From Rhodocollybia butyracea (taxonomy: Eukaryota > Basidiomycota > Agaricomycetes > Agaricales > Omphalotaceae), in the NCBI GenBank assembly GCA_015501585.1, contig JADNRY010000132.1, positions 107,238-171,237 on the forward strand: 64,000 nucleotides of DNA, read 5' to 3'. Positions 31,894-48,294 of the stretch are shown here, one piece after another. Below the pieces are notes generated by a model. The model searched no databases. It saw only the letters and a list, made by a program, of their open reading frames with translations, and was not told where the DNA came from. How positions within the stretch are numbered: the first letter of the stretch is position 1; each line of letters opens with the position of its first letter. A program made the translations under genes and the position numbers.

Positions 31894-34399
31894 CTACGGA
31901 GTGCAGATGTCAGTAAACAGCAATGAGCAGATTTTGAAACTCGCCTTCACAGCCTTGGAAGATATCATCTTCTTCTGAACATAATGAATCATCCGCTTCA
32001 AATCCGACATTAAGAACATAGGGATGACAACAATCATAACGGGGATGGCGACCTCCCAGAAGCTTTAAATAACAAGTGAGACAACGTGCGTTGACTGGTC
32101 GAACGTGAAGTAAACGTACAAGAGATCGGTATGAGTACCAACGGACCACATTGCCGTAAAGTTCATACCCTGGCAGAAAAAGAATCAGTACACATACACT
32201 CAACAAGAGGACCAGACATACAAAGTATCCAGTCAACAATGTCAGTGGAAGGAAGACGATGGTAGCGAGGGTGAGTCGCCGCCTGTACAAAGTTTAGCAA
32301 ATTATCATCGAAGACGTGACGCAGATTGAGACTTACATGACTTCGTTCATCTCATACGATGTCATCTACAACGATCATCAGCACATCGGATGAGTAGGGT
32401 AGCTTAGTGAAACACAAACATTGAACGTATAGTTGATCAAGTTTTCCGTGATACCAGCAAACATCTCGACGCTGGTCAGGATGTACTCCATGTGGTCAAA
32501 GACATCAGCCTGCAGACGCGAGGCAAACGTCAATACAACCATTGAGGGTGAAATTCATATTGCACTACTTGCCAGATAGATCTTCGACTTGTGAGTCATG
32601 AACCCAACAACTTTGACATCCTTGTTCGCCGCTACGCTTTGATCCACTAGGGCAGCGCAACGGTCAAGGTCGTATCGCCTGAGACCATACACGACAGTCT
32701 TGATTGGCTCGAGGGTACGCTTGTGTAGGATGAGATCTCCGGAAAGGATGTGCACTGGAAATTAACATCATAATTCGGCATTGGTCTTTGATGGCAAAAG
32801 ATATAGACTTACGATTGCGGACAGTTGAAACCTCAGGTCTGAGCAAAACCTGTTTCTCGAATATCTTGATCTTGAGATGGTACTCATCAATGACTTCTAA
32901 AGCTTTGTCGACGACTATGCAGAGGGTGATCAGATTATCAGATCGAAAAGCGATAAGAGCAAAACCCACTTAAATCAAGGAGACTCTGCACCAGCAACGA
33001 AGGATCCGCGGAAGTACGCAACATTGTGTCTCTTGATTGTAGACGACGAGTGATAGGTTGTGTGAGCACGAGGCTTGGGTTTGGATGCATCGAGATAACC
33101 GTTCCTGTGTGCATGAGTTAGATAGTTGCGGGGCAACAAACAGCACGCGCTCTTACCATCCCGAAACAGGAAGATGTGCATTGGTGAAACATCAACAATG
33201 ACCCGTTCGCCTTTCTTCAGCGCCGCAATGGTGACTTCTTCTTCCCGTCGTTGCTGGTGTTTTTCCAGCTATCGACGAGTCAGATGGATTTACATCGAGT
33301 ACAAGGTTCACGTACATTTTGGTTCAAAGAAAACATTGAAGGCGCCTTCTTCAACATTCCTTCTTCCAGATCCTTATCATTTTGCTTGCCGCCTCGACGC
33401 CGCATGGTTGACTTGGCTGAATTCGGGAAGCTGCCAAACAGTGTCTTGTCATCCTTTTCCGTCATTTCATATCCCTCTCCCTCTTCGAAAGGTAAGGGCG
33501 AACTCGATCGTGGCGCATCGGTCAGAGTTGAACCAAATGCAGCAGATTCGGTTTTTGGTGCTGCATCAGGATCTCCGAGCTCATGACAAAGAATACGAAG
33601 GAAAAGATGTTTGTTGTAATAGTCTGCCTTGGAACGCGTCTGACTTCTTGTGTGGAAGACGTCTTCGAGGGCCAATGGATGGATATCTGAAACATAATCA
33701 ATAAATAGAAACTTGTAACTTGAATAAGGACGCACCATATTTCAAGGAAACAGCCTTGATGACATCCCAACTCAAACCGCCGATATCTGAAGGGGATCTA
33801 AATGAGTGAAATGAGGTAAGAATAATCGCGAACTCACTGATCCATCTGACTTTTGCCCAATTTGGACGAGCACTAGCGTTATCATCAGCCAGCAAATTAA
33901 CGAGTTCCCTGTTCGTCATGCGTCCGAAATTCATACTGGTAGAGTTATAATCTACGAGCTCGATAACACAGTCCTGCCTGATTCCTCCGAATTGAATATC
34001 TGCTGTCGCTCTCCGAGGGTCAACACCGGGCTCGGCGCCAACGTTGTTGTTCAGTAACATGGTGGTGCTTCTATGCATTGCCATGACTTTGCGCACTGTC
34101 GACCTGAAGCGCTCTCGAGGAGCCAGTGTTGGCCGCACAGGCATCGAAAACGAGGCACTCGGTTGAGTCGGAACTGGTGCATTTTTGTGTAAAGAACTGG
34201 AGGATTTGGACGCAGAAAGCGCAGAAGTCTCTGTAGATTTCTTTGGCGCGGAACTAAATGATGGCTCTTCCATTAACAGCTGGTTTCGAGGGATAGAATA
34301 AGTTGGCGCAGTCGGTGAAGTTGGTGAAGCTGGCTGCTGGTCGAAATCAGGGGTTAGAGAACGACCGTCGGAATCGCTGAAACTGTTTTCGCGAGGCAT
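31894..34399 (-). CDS. CorA/Alr1/Mnr2-type magnesium transporter
   Basis: Start ATG 34399 (MPRENSFSDSDGRSL). A long Ser/Pro/Thr-rich cytosolic N-terminus comes first. The CorA funnel domain follows: DIHPLALEDVFH (about 33670), an acidic insert with basic RRRGGKQ, and HILSGDLILHKRTLEPIKTV. Near the C-terminus the first membrane helix (LATIVFLPLTLLTGYF) is followed by the diagnostic GMNF (about 32157-32168) and a second helix (VAIPVMIVVIPMFLM). The ending is basic (HYVQKKMISSKAVKA), with the stop at 31894. Two C-terminal helices with GMN between them define CorA Mg2+ channels, and the long N-terminus matches fungal Alr/Mnr2 proteins of plasma or vacuolar membrane. About ten introns; the gene appears intact. 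Confidence 0.88.
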
Positions 34400-35956
34400 A
34401 GCTGGCGGCCAAGAAAAAAGACTGGTCAGGTCAGCCAAGGCCTGCCGAGATGGATAGAAGAAAGAAAGAATGTGTCGCCTGTCAAAATTATGGTTACAAC
34501 CTCGAGGTGTTCATTCACAGCCACCAATTCTATCACTCAACTATTAGTATCACTGCATCAACATCTTCCGAACCCAAGTAACCTCAACCTTGACAATATT
34601 GAGCGCTGAGCAAGGAAAAGCGCCAAGAATCAAGATTCAAGTTTATCAGTAAACGCCGGAAACCTGTGCTGTCCCTTTCTCTGCTAAGATTAGTAGTAGT
34701 AAGATCTTAAGTAAGGGTTCTCCGACTAGGTCTATTTTCTACATCACCTCGCACTGCCGTTGAAAAGGCTGCGCTCAAGCTTCCGCCGTAATCCAGACCC
34801 CGCCAAGGATTTCTCAAGCCTGATCTTCGTCTTCGTAATTGGACCTTTGATTCAAAATATCTGTACTGTCAAGTGCTCATAAGTCGTCCCTCAATGCCGA
34901 AGGCAGCGTTCAGGGTCCACTTCTTCAATACCCTCCTTCTGCTCCTTGTAGATCGGAACTACAACTCTTAACACAATCTCTGGGGGTGTACTGAGGTTGG
35001 AGAATTGAAACTCATTTGGAGGAACACTTCCAATTAATGCAATTATGACTGCCTCGCCTGAAAGTAAAGTGGGTTCTTAGGCTTTAGGATTAAGCGATTC
35101 TACGAGGATATCAGGCATCGGGTTGGCCTATACTCGTGGAACTCATCGCTCGACGACAGGTTTGAAGGATGACGACCCTAATCAAACAGACAGCCTGAGA
35201 CTGTAAAGGGATGCATAGTCACAGACATTTTGCAGAGGATAATGAACATCCGGAACCTATGGGTGCAGAAGATCAGAAGTTGTGGCTTCCATGTCACTTA
35301 CGCGAATTAGCGGTGGTTGACGGTCCAAGATAAACTCACACTTTCGGACGATGGAGCAGAGGTGGAAATCTCAAAGTTGCAAGGGCGTCCGACCGGTCAG
35401 GCTTCAAGGTTAGGAGAGAAAGGAGAAGAAGTAATCTCAATTTTATGGTGGTATCCCAGCTCATATTCTAGCAATCTCGTTACACGATTATATTCGCGAT
35501 GGTATTGGTTAGTTGATGCATGGAACTTTGGCGGGGGAACCGGAGGCCAGGGGAGGCCCCACAAAGAGCCTGAGGTGAATTTAAATTACTTAATGACCGA
35601 GACGTTATATCCGTCGGCGGTAAGCTTGGACTCTCCGAATAGGCAAGGGCAGACCTGGGCAGGCAAGGGCCAACTAGCCGTTTGAAGTTTTCCTTTCCAA
35701 ATTCCTTCCAAGTTTCCATGCCATGTGACAACGCTATTCAATCAGTCTGGTTGGTGGGCCACTGGTGGACCCCAATGCTTTGACAGTAAGGTGATCTTTA
35801 TCTCCTCTCACGACACCTCACGACACTTAAGAATATACTTTTCATGCACTAGCGTCGAACTAGTGAGAACACGGCGTTCTTCTTTTTTAGAATAATCAGC
35901 AAGGTAGATCCTTCTATAAATAGGAAACAAGCAGAATCCTCCTTCGTTAATCTGTT
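34400..35956. other. Intergenic between Mg transporter and P450
   Basis: 1.55 kb with divergent promoters. A 122-codon frame at 35317-35685 has no recognisable domain, and an overlapping opposite frame exists; neither is convincing. A TATA-like TATAAATAGG lies about 40 bp before the P450 ATG (about 35914). Confidence 0.45.
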
Positions 35957-38170
35957 ATGGCTCCTGCCTCGCCTTCGCTTCTGAGTCTCTTCGGAGTCGC
36001 AGCTCTTGCTACAGCTCTCCTTTATCTCCTTCCACGTCGTCAGTCCAAGTCTACGTTGGCCTTCCCACCTGGTCCTAAATCCCCCACCATGCCGACCCTT
36101 GACATCTGGCTCAAGTATCAAGAGTGGGGGAGAGAATACGGTCAGTTACAGGCTGTACTATACAGTGTCCTCGCCGGTTCACTAATCCTCGGAATTGTGT
36201 TTTCTCAGGAGACCTTGTCTACATTCGTGAAAGGAATATGCTTATCACCAATAAAGCTCAGGTTGCCATAGATCTACTGGAAAAGCGTGCTCGTATCTAC
36301 TCGGATCGAGAGGGGTCTTGGACAGTGCACCTGTGAGTCTCAATACTTAGTGTCCGCTGCATCTTGCTCAACGTCTGCCCTCTTCAAGGTGCGGAGCAGA
36401 GCGTTCACTTCCAACACAGGTTAGTGACTTCATACCCGCACTCTCCCCTCGGTACTAATCATGTTTATTCTGCGAAATCCTTCACACCAATCATATACGC
36501 TCATTTTCATCGGGGCAGCCATATTCCAACAAGTGGCGGAGCAACAGGAAGCTTTATAATTCGGTCTTTCGTCAATCTACCCGCGATCGCTTCCATCCTG
36601 GCCAATATAAGAAAACCCAGGAGTTTTTGCATAGCCTGCTAACTACACCAGAGAAATTTATGCAACACACTATGGCGTGCGTCTTGCTGGCCTGTCTAAC
36701 AGCATTACCGCTAAATCGTTTTTCTCATTAGACTCTCTCAAAGCCTCATGTACGCTTCGCTATACGGCCTCGATATCAGTTATGAAGATCCACTCGCGCG
36801 GAGGGCTGCAGAAACTGTCGATATATTCGGACAAATATTCTTAAATGGCTTCCCTACCCTTGAACGGTTTCCATGGCTGCGCTTTATGCCCTCTTTCTTC
36901 CCTGGTTGTGGGTTTCAACAAAGTGCACATGAATTCCGAGAAAATCTCAGTGACTTGGATACCATCCCGTTCGATAGAGCAATGAACAACTTGGTATGTA
37001 AAAATTGATTTTCAAAGGTGATAAGGCTTTCTCATCCTTTCAGAAAACGGGCAATGGCAGTTCTGTTATTGCCGAATTAGCACAAAAAAGCGAGGGAAAT
37101 CCTGGAGAGATTGAGATGATCAAGGGGATGGGAACTATTAGCTTTATATGTAAGGCTTATGCGCTACTTTCTGTGATATGCACTAACTCAGAAGACATGT
37201 TTTTGCTCAGCTGCCTCCGATACGGTAAGGTTTCTGCTCGTGACAGAACTTGAAGCTTACTAGTCCATATCGGGTATAACAGACGATGTCTGTTATCAGT
37301 TCCTTCCTTCTAGCCATAACTCTACATCCCGATGTTCAGGCTAAAGGACGAGCAGAAATCGATCGTGTCGTTGGAAGAGATCGGCTCCCTACCTTTGAGG
37401 ACCGGCAGTCGCTTCCTTACATCGAGTCTATTTACCGCGAAACAATGCGCATGAATCCGTCTGTGCCTCTTGGTATGAGATTTCCGATTAAAGCAACTAG
37501 TTGTTTCTTAGAATTTGGCAGGGGTCAGTCACGTTTCAACTGAAGACGATGTTTACAGGGGTTATTATATTCCTAAAGGCTTGATCCTCTTCTCTGATAC
37601 CGCTTGATGTCAATCTTATGATGTTCGTTTTAGGCTGCGTGGTTGTTCCCAATATTTGGTAAGTCGCACACCCTCCTTCCACCAAGATTGTGAGCTGAAT
37701 CATCTCAAGGGCCATGGGTCGAGACCCCGATGTGTACTCGGAGCCCGATAGATTCATACCCGAACGTTTTATGGACTCTCCAGCAGGGCCGTTCGCGAAC
37801 ATTAATGACATTCATGCCTTTGGATTTGGACGAAGGTTTGTTGTTTACTGTCCAATATTCTCCAACCATGGCTTATACCACCCAGAGTCTGCGTAGGCCG
37901 TTATATGGCTGATAACACTGTCTGGCTAACCATCGCTTCTGTCCTGGCCACACTTGATCTACGCAAGGACAAGGACAAGGCAGGCAATGAAATTGACATC
38001 CCCGGAGAGTTCACTAGGACGTTTTTCCGGTACGTGTTTCTCTGTAGGTTTGTTTCACGGAAATCCTTAATGGATACCATTTTAGTCACCCCACGCCATA
38101 CCAGTCCTCCATTACGCCTCGCGACCAACAGGCGCGGGAGCTGATACTTGCGACGGCCGAGTTGAAATAA
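35957..38170 (+). CDS. Cytochrome P450 monooxygenase with a 14-nt exon
   Basis: ATG 35957 gives a membrane anchor (LLSLFGVAALATALLYLLP) and hinge FPPGPKSPTMP. The C-helix motif is KWRSNRK (about 36530). The I-helix motif AASDT is encoded by the 14-nt exon 37211-37224, flanked by a GT-AG intron on each side. The K-helix is ETMR (about 37440), the PERF segment is IPERFMD (about 37756), and the heme loop is FGFGRRVCVG, split by an intron whose acceptor is the CAG near 37885. The C-terminus ends at TAA 38168-38170. Every expected motif is recovered, so the gene looks functional despite its fragmented look. It resembles the large fungal family related to CYP620/CYP5144-type enzymes (from memory); substrate unknown. 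Confidence 0.85.
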
Positions 38171-39510
38171 TGTTTTCTTTAGGTTTTTTATTTCTGTATT
38201 TGTAAATTGAAAGATGCATCATCCCAATGAAGCCTGAGGAACAATTAGCAGCTAGTCTTACTGCAAAGAGACGTTGTATGATAACAATATCTTATCATTG
38301 TCAATGTTAACTTTTTTGCCGAATCAAAGTTCGGGAATCTTAGCGGACAGCTCATCACATGATCCTGGACATTCGAGTCCTCTGTTATTGAGTCTTACAG
38401 GTTACCACCATGTAACCACTTTAGAATCCATGCTACCAGATGCTACCTCTTCATACGCGCTATATCGCGCGATCTAGAAGCACTGTCCCAATCAGCGAGT
38501 CCCGCGGCCAAACGCTAACTATCACTTCCCACTCATGTCCTTTTATTTTGCCTGCGGGTTGGGACACTATTATCATCATAGTGATGATGAGACATGCCTT
38601 TGAGTCCTGGCAGATAGTAGATACTAGATCCTTGCCACTGACAACGGACGTTGAGAGCAATTTAATCATGTGCGTCTTCAATGTATCTTTTAGTTGTAAA
38701 GCCACTGCTGACTGTTGCATTCGGTGTTGAAGAAATCAGTAGGCGTCTCGAGTAAACCCTTTTGAGATCGGTCCTTTCATTGTAAAGTATCCGTTCTTCA
38801 TGAAGCTATAATAATGATCACACGCTAGCGTCTTCATAGTACCAACTCATCGTGCTCTTTGTGAATCGGAATTGCACTTGAGGGTGTACTTGAGGCTGTG
38901 TCATTCAAATGGTGATTCTGGAGCTGGAAGATGGTGGCTCGCGTGCGCTTGTTGTATCACTCCTGTAGGGAAGGGTGCTTGATGTCACTAGACTGGGCTC
39001 TACGGATCACGATAAAGGACGTAGTGCTCTGACTGAGGGATTCCTTCGTCATACACCCATGGGATCCATTGCTGAACGGCAAAAGTATAACGGAGGCTGA
39101 GGATCGATCGAAATTGACGATAGAAGGTAACGCCAGTCCAAGGAGTATAGAGCCTGTTGAAAGAAATGAATCCACTCATCAATATCATCTGCCATACCAA
39201 CAAATGTTCAAGAATCCTTGTCTTGTGTGTGCATCTTGATTCAAACTCCGCGCGCTGAACTATTCCTGAATAGTGGTGGACTCTGAACACCATTATTTGA
39301 CAAAACATAACGCAAGAGACTCACACGACGTATTATTGTTTTCAGCACCGCAATGATGAACATGCTGTGAGTACTTATGACTACGGTGGCGGGGGAAATG
39401 GCGGCAAACCTACTGTTCTGTAAAAGGAAATCTTTCGAGTACTTAACGGGAAGGCTACCGTGGCGTAAAATATCGGCTTTTTATTTTCTTTCTCCTTCGT
39501 TGACCTCTCA
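38171..39510. other. Intergenic, possible gene debris
   Basis: No gene is supported. On the minus strand near 39160-38960 a hydrophobic open stretch (STGSILLGLALPSIVNF) preceded by an AG could be a remnant exon, but no partner exon was found. Confidence 0.35.
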
Positions 39511-42090
39511 ATGGCATCCAGTGATCCAACAAAAATCCTCGATGCTCAACTCCTTTCAACAACTCGCTCGGACACACCTCCTTCTACTTCCGACGTAGAG
39601 ACCTCTGACGTTGGGGTGTGGCGTGTCTTGACAGAACGAAGAAAATATGGGAATATTATCCCAGCTCTTGTTGATTGTCTTTCTGCTTTGCGCCCGTTCA
39701 ATCGCTTCTTTTTGGACATCTACAAGATCGACTCTCAGCTAGTTCAATTATTCTACTTTTATAAGCTTCTCGCTGTGGCGGAGAACAGCTTGCTTTTGTA
39801 CTGTACAACACAGTTCTTTAACGTGGTACGTTTAATCCAGGATCCATGTTTGTAGTACTTACTGTGTACCTTATTTTTCCGGAAGATAACAACTCGAACA
39901 AGTCCTATGGCGCTAATAAGTGTTTTAGTTTTTCGAATAATTGTGATGTCCCTAGCAACCTTGATTCGCACAAAAAGGTGCGTAGCTATCACGACGACTT
40001 TATCTCTTATCAAGCTCTGATGATTGCAATATTCCAGGAATCAGCTAAGTACAAAGCTTGAAGGTTGCATTCGTGATTATTTTGATTTAGCTTTGTTTAA
40101 ATGTATATCCGTGTATCCATCTGCTTAGTTCAGCGCTCAATATCTTTCTTTCATTTAGCGCGACTAGAAGATGGTGTTCTATCCAGTGGTACGCCGTTCT
40201 CTACGTTCAGTCATTGCTAGGTTATTCTCACAAACTTGCCAGCCCATAGACTTGAATCAACAGAGATTTGGCAAGCTTTTAGCGGAATGTCCGACACAGC
40301 ATTTGAGCTATGTCAAATGATAACACAGATATTGTACATGGCCACCTTGTCGCACACGAGAGGCCCAGTTCTGCTGATTATTTGCACACTACGGCCGATA
40401 GTCTCACTCCTTTACATGGAAAGGGATTATTGGAGTCGCCGTAAGCAGTAGTAGCCGAGCTTTCTACTCGATATTTTATAAGCTTACTCTCTTTTCAGCG
40501 ATACTTGCATATATCGATAATAATGATTACTTCAGAAAAACGGCCCTAGATAGGTTAACGGGACCAGGCTTTATTGACGAAATCATCACCAGCAATTCCG
40601 CGGCCTACTTTATAAGACGTACGTGAATTCCGCGCATATATGCTTGCCCACCGATGATATTCCATTGTTTAGAATACGAAGAATGTATCAAGAAGCTGAA
40701 AGGAATTCCCCTCCGTCGTTTCTACGAATCACAAGGGATGAACCAGACAAGTTGGGCAGTGATAACAGAAACCTTGAGCGAGCTGCCAATGGTGCGTGAA
40801 TTGCAAGATGTCGCTGATGGACACACACTTACCTTGTTTGGTATGGTGGAAGCTTTACGCTGTCTTCAGTGTCGTCAGAAATAGAGCAGTGACTCCAACT
40901 ATCTCTTCTGTAGCCATTGTTGAACGATCAGGATACTATTTAAGCAACACATTTGACAGCCTCATACATCATCTTCAAGACCTCAAACGACATCTGAACA
41001 TTATCCACCGTTGGTACGAGCCTACGATGAAGACATCTCCCAAGGCACTCATTCCCTATCACGGCTCGGCGATACACGATAAAGGAATGCAAATCGAATT
41101 TTTGTACGTATTCTTTTTTTTAAAGAAATCGTAAAATACGCTCACCTTGCTCAACTTGCTAGGAATGTAAATTTTTCTTGGGATAAAAGCGAAAACCTCA
41201 CGCTAAAGGATCTCTCATTTACAATTAAACCTGGTCAACTCGTCGTCGTCGTCGGACCCAATGGATGTGGAAAATCAACCGCGATGAAACTTATTGAAAG
41301 ATTCTATGAATTCTCCTTTGAACCTAGTAAAGGACAAGTATTAATTAACGGGATATCCGCGCAAGAACTGGAATCGGCGTCGGTACGCGACAGGATAGTA
41401 TGTATCAGTCAAAATCACACATTGGTGCCTGCATGTATCAAAGAGAACGTAGGCATGGGATACGGAGACCATTTCTTCGAACAAGCAGTCAATGAAGCTG
41501 GTGTACAACCATGCATTGACAAGCACGGCCTAGATAATATTATCCTACACGACAGGCAACCCACTGCTTGGAACCTTGATAAGGTCAACAACGAGGAAGC
41601 TAGAGGTTATCTTAACCGGCGGTATGCGGAGCTTTTGAATCCTATCCACCTCTCCGGTGGTGAAGAACAGCGAATCGCAGCGTGCGTCTTTCACTCACTT
41701 TTGTTGCCTAATTCAATGAGTGCATTAGTGCTCGTATGTTTATGAGCCTTCTGAACAAACCGGATGTCAAGCTGGCAATTTTCGACGAACCAACTTCTGC
41801 GCTGGACCCTGCAGCAGAGCGTGCCACTCTGGAGAACATAATAAAGCATCGTAAGGGCAAGACAATGATCTTTGTAACTCATCGCCTTGGGTACATCACA
41901 CAGGCTGCAGACGTTATCATGTACGTGAGCAAAATCTATTCCCTTTTTCCTTCTGATTTTTCGTGCAAGGTGCATGGAAGATGGAAGAATAAGAGAGTGC
42001 GGAAGTCATGTGGAGTTGATGAAATTAGGTGGCGAATATTCCATCTTATACAACGCTCAGGCAAAGGGTTTTCTGACGCATTATATTTAA
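39511..42090 (+). CDS. ABC transporter-like protein (half-size)
   Basis: ATG 39511 (MASSDPTKILDAQ). The N-terminal half has several hydrophobic segments over short exons (AFELCQMITQILYMATLSHT; GPVLLIICTLRPIVSLLY). The ATP-binding cassette is clear: Walker A VGPNGCGKST (about 41255-41284), Q-loop region CISQNHT, signature LSGGEEQ (about 41655), Walker B KLAIFDEPTSALD (about 41771) and H-loop FVTHR (about 41873). The last exon follows a GTACGT donor and ends at TAA 42088-42090. The family is a basidiomycete group of half transporters annotated only as P-loop proteins. The join near 40791-40880 does not keep frame in any splice I could find, so that part may be mis-modelled or damaged. The substrate is unknown. 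Confidence 0.7.
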
Positions 42091-42171
42091 ATCTGTTCAG
42101 TATAGTAGTGATACCCTTCCATGGGTTTGTAGTTTTATAATTTGCATCTAGTACTTAATGAGCCTCTTTGA

Positions 42172-42219
42172 ACTCTGAGGACGCTGCACTCTGAGGACGC
42201 TGCACTCTGAGGACGCTGC
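42172..42219. repeat. Three tandem copies of a 16-bp unit
   Basis: ACTCTGAGGACGCTGC is repeated exactly three times immediately 3' of the ABC transporter gene. Confidence 0.9.
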
Positions 42220-42523
42220 AACGATATATAGCGGCCTAGGATCATTGCACTGGTACGAAATCTGCCGCAGCAAGCAACCTTTTCCATGCAGAGTCTCTGC
42301 ATTTTGTTCTTGCTCTCCACTGTAGCATACATAGGGAACGATGCTCCGGGCGTTCATGCAGCAGAATTCATCCCCAATTCTACACAGCGTGCTACTTGAT
42401 ACAACTAGGATATTTTGAGCACACAGTGTTCGAAAGTACCTACAGTTAGATCAACTGACGGTAACGTATTATGTAAAGTCCAGAATACATAGTAGGCAAG
42501 CATTGAATAAATATACATGATCA

Positions 42524-45185
42524 TCATGGGTGGGTAAATGGTGGTGGAAGATCCAATGAGGGAGTCCTGCTCGCGTAAACGGGTAGTGTAAACTGGGTAT
42601 CTCGGGAAGTTTGTCGATGAGATTCGGGAGGAACCACAGAGGAATCAGAACGAGTTACAAGGGTCGAGCGGGGGGAGCTAACTGAGTTCATAAATGACAT
42701 GTTCCCGCTGCCTAACATCCAGCTTGGCACCTGTATCCTGGAAAAATCCGATGCCTCGTCATATTCTTCATCGTGCGATCGCCCTCGAATCGGTGTCTGG
42801 GCGTCCCATTGTGTCGCAGCAAGACTCATTAGCGAAGAACGAACTACGCCAACAGCCCCTTGAGCATCTTGAGCATAGAAATCCGCCCCCTCGTAATCCA
42901 TTTCGTCGTAGTCCTCCGAATCCGAATGCGCCTCGGTACCACTAGGACGTAGTAGATGTCTTTGAGAAGGAGATGCGGAACGTGTTTGGCGTTTTCGCGT
43001 CCGGGAAAAATGGGAAGCATACGACATTCGGGATGATCGTCGGACTGCAGAGATTATAGAGCTAAATTTAGGCGATGAGACTAGCGAGGGTGTTTGTGAA
43101 GGTGGGAATGTCCCCCGAGTACTAGCAGTACTTTCGGTAGGAGTCTTAGCGTTGTTGTGCACTGCTAACGTAGGATGCCACTCAGGAAGAACCTATAGTA
43201 GATAATCGCATCAATACGAGTGAAGTGCACCCGTAAATAAACGCTTACTTTGAGCAGCGGCTTGTCGTCGAGAATACTAGCGGTATCGTCCTCTGAACCA
43301 TCTTCAGCTATCAAGGTTGACGCAGTCATGAGCGTGTCAGAACGTAGAGGCTCCCTCGCGTCTATTTCTCTTTCCGATGGGTCTGGAAGAGGTAGTGGTG
43401 AAGGGCGATGCTCCAGCCTCCCGGTACGATCGTCCCCATCTGCATCATCAGCTCCATGGCTCACACTCTCTAGGGAATCATGATTTTTCGTTCTAGACTT
43501 CCCAAATTCTGCATATGGCTTGTATAATCCACTGCCCCCGCTTCCTTCAGTGCGATTTCGTTTGTGCGTAGAAGTTTCGGTTTTCAAGATTGGTCCACCA
43601 GTAGTGAGGAGATAAGGCTCGATCGATTGGTTCTTCAGTTTCTTCGAAGAAGGGAGAAGGAATGATATTGCGCGCGCGGAAGGAGGGGGATTCGGTGAGG
43701 CAGCTTCCAAGTCCTTACTACGAGGCCTAGGAGAATCGGGGTCAAATTGAGATTGAACCTTATAACCCTTGTGTAAGAGAGCCCATAGATTCTTGTTACG
43801 TCTGTTGAGGAGCTATCGAAGCTTCAGACAGCGTTCAGCGGAAGACTGGGGAAACACTCACCAGCAACAAAGCCACAAGCGAAAGGAAGACAACTGATCC
43901 CAATGATATAGCTGCAATTGCACCGGTGCCAAGACTGGTCTTCTGAGGCGAAATTGAAGCTGAAGTTACGGCGGCTTTCCATACTTTTGCTTGGTGCATC
44001 CCAAATGTAACCTGCGCCTCTGAATCGGCTTGCCTTACACTAACTCCGCCACTTGGAAACTGCCTGACCACGACAGTCGGAGTAGTACCGTTGGCCCAGT
44101 TAGTGAAGACAACTGTGTGGTTTCCCGAGCCCAAGTTGTCTGCGTGATACAACATCTGAGATTTGGCTGCAATTCTGCGAGCGGAGAAGTTGCGGGGAGC
44201 TGAACCGTCCTACGGATACAGAATATTGCGAGGTAAAGTTGGGGCCAACCGGGCCATATAGCGATATCGCTTCTCCTAGTAATATAGTACATGAGGAGGA
44301 CTCATTCAACGAGATGTACAGACGGGTTTACCCTGCCAATTAGTTGTCAGTATAGATTCAACCTGTAGTGCAATTGTAACATACTTCAAATGTAAAATTT
44401 ACCGAGGCGCCGTAAACAGAGGTAGATCTTTGAACAAGGCGATTAGTGCATGGAAATGTCTATCGCGCTGGTACCTACCTCCCAATATTACTGTCAGTAT
44501 TTTTATGCCAGGCACCCGTTGGACCCCATGTAAATTCAGCCTGATCGTCGTTCAAATTCGAGGATAGGTGGATTCGAGCTGGATGAGCTGGAGTCCTTGG
44601 TTACAACGTTTGAGGTACTTGAACTCCAACTAATCTACAGATGCATGTTCGTATCAGTAGCAGTCGACAACGCTTGTCAGCAAGCACGCCACGGGCCGGC
44701 ATGTGCTAGACGCATAACCACAGCTCAGTGACTGAAATGACTACTCACAGAATCGATGTCCATTCCAGTGAGATTGGTCCCTACTTTTGTGATAACCAGA
44801 GTATGCCACCCTTGTGTCATCTCCATGTGATACAAACGGCTTGGTGCTTCAATGTTCGGCGAATTTGCATTGCAAAGAGTAGTGTTCTCGCCATCAAGAG
44901 TAACAGTAAAGTTTCCATAGTCGTTTCGTTTTCCTCCGATTACAGAAACGCTACTTCCGTTGAACTGGAACGTCGCGGAAGCGTTTGGATTCCATGTACC
45001 CGTGAATGTTCCCTCGTGATATCTGAGTTACACAGAGTAAATACAGAATCCAGAGCGGTGAGCTGAACACGAACGTACTCGACTCCTGTTTGATTAATTG
45101 CTCCACGTCCAAAACCAATCCATCCTCCAGAAGGCTCATAGCTGATCAGTGGGCTTGAATCGTCGACTGTCGTATTTAACAACAT
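42524..45185 (-). CDS. Single-pass membrane protein with galactose-binding-like ectodomain
   Basis: Start ATG 45185 (MLLNTTVDDSSPLISYEPSG). The ectodomain has two related beta-rich halves: a GTWNPNASATFQFNGSSVSV segment (about 45000-44930) and a later copy with TEF-like VYGASVNFTF (about 44430-44380). Both are rich in N-glycosylation sequons. A transmembrane helix (GAIAAISLGSVVFLSLVALLL) near 43870 is followed by a long Ser/Pro-rich, partly acidic cytoplasmic tail to 42524. No signal peptide was found at the N-terminus, which is usual for this agaricomycete family. The role is probably at the cell surface and is not known. It converges on the ABC transporter. Confidence 0.7.

Positions 45186-48294
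<3,109 letters not shown>

Noticed and set aside
35317..35685. 122-codon hypothetical gene
   Set aside because: No recognisable domain, no convincing context, and an equally long opposite frame over the same DNA.
35957..38170. P450 pseudogene
   Set aside because: It first looked broken (many stops, missing heme Cys), but short exons and a CAG acceptor near 37885 recover all motifs in frame.
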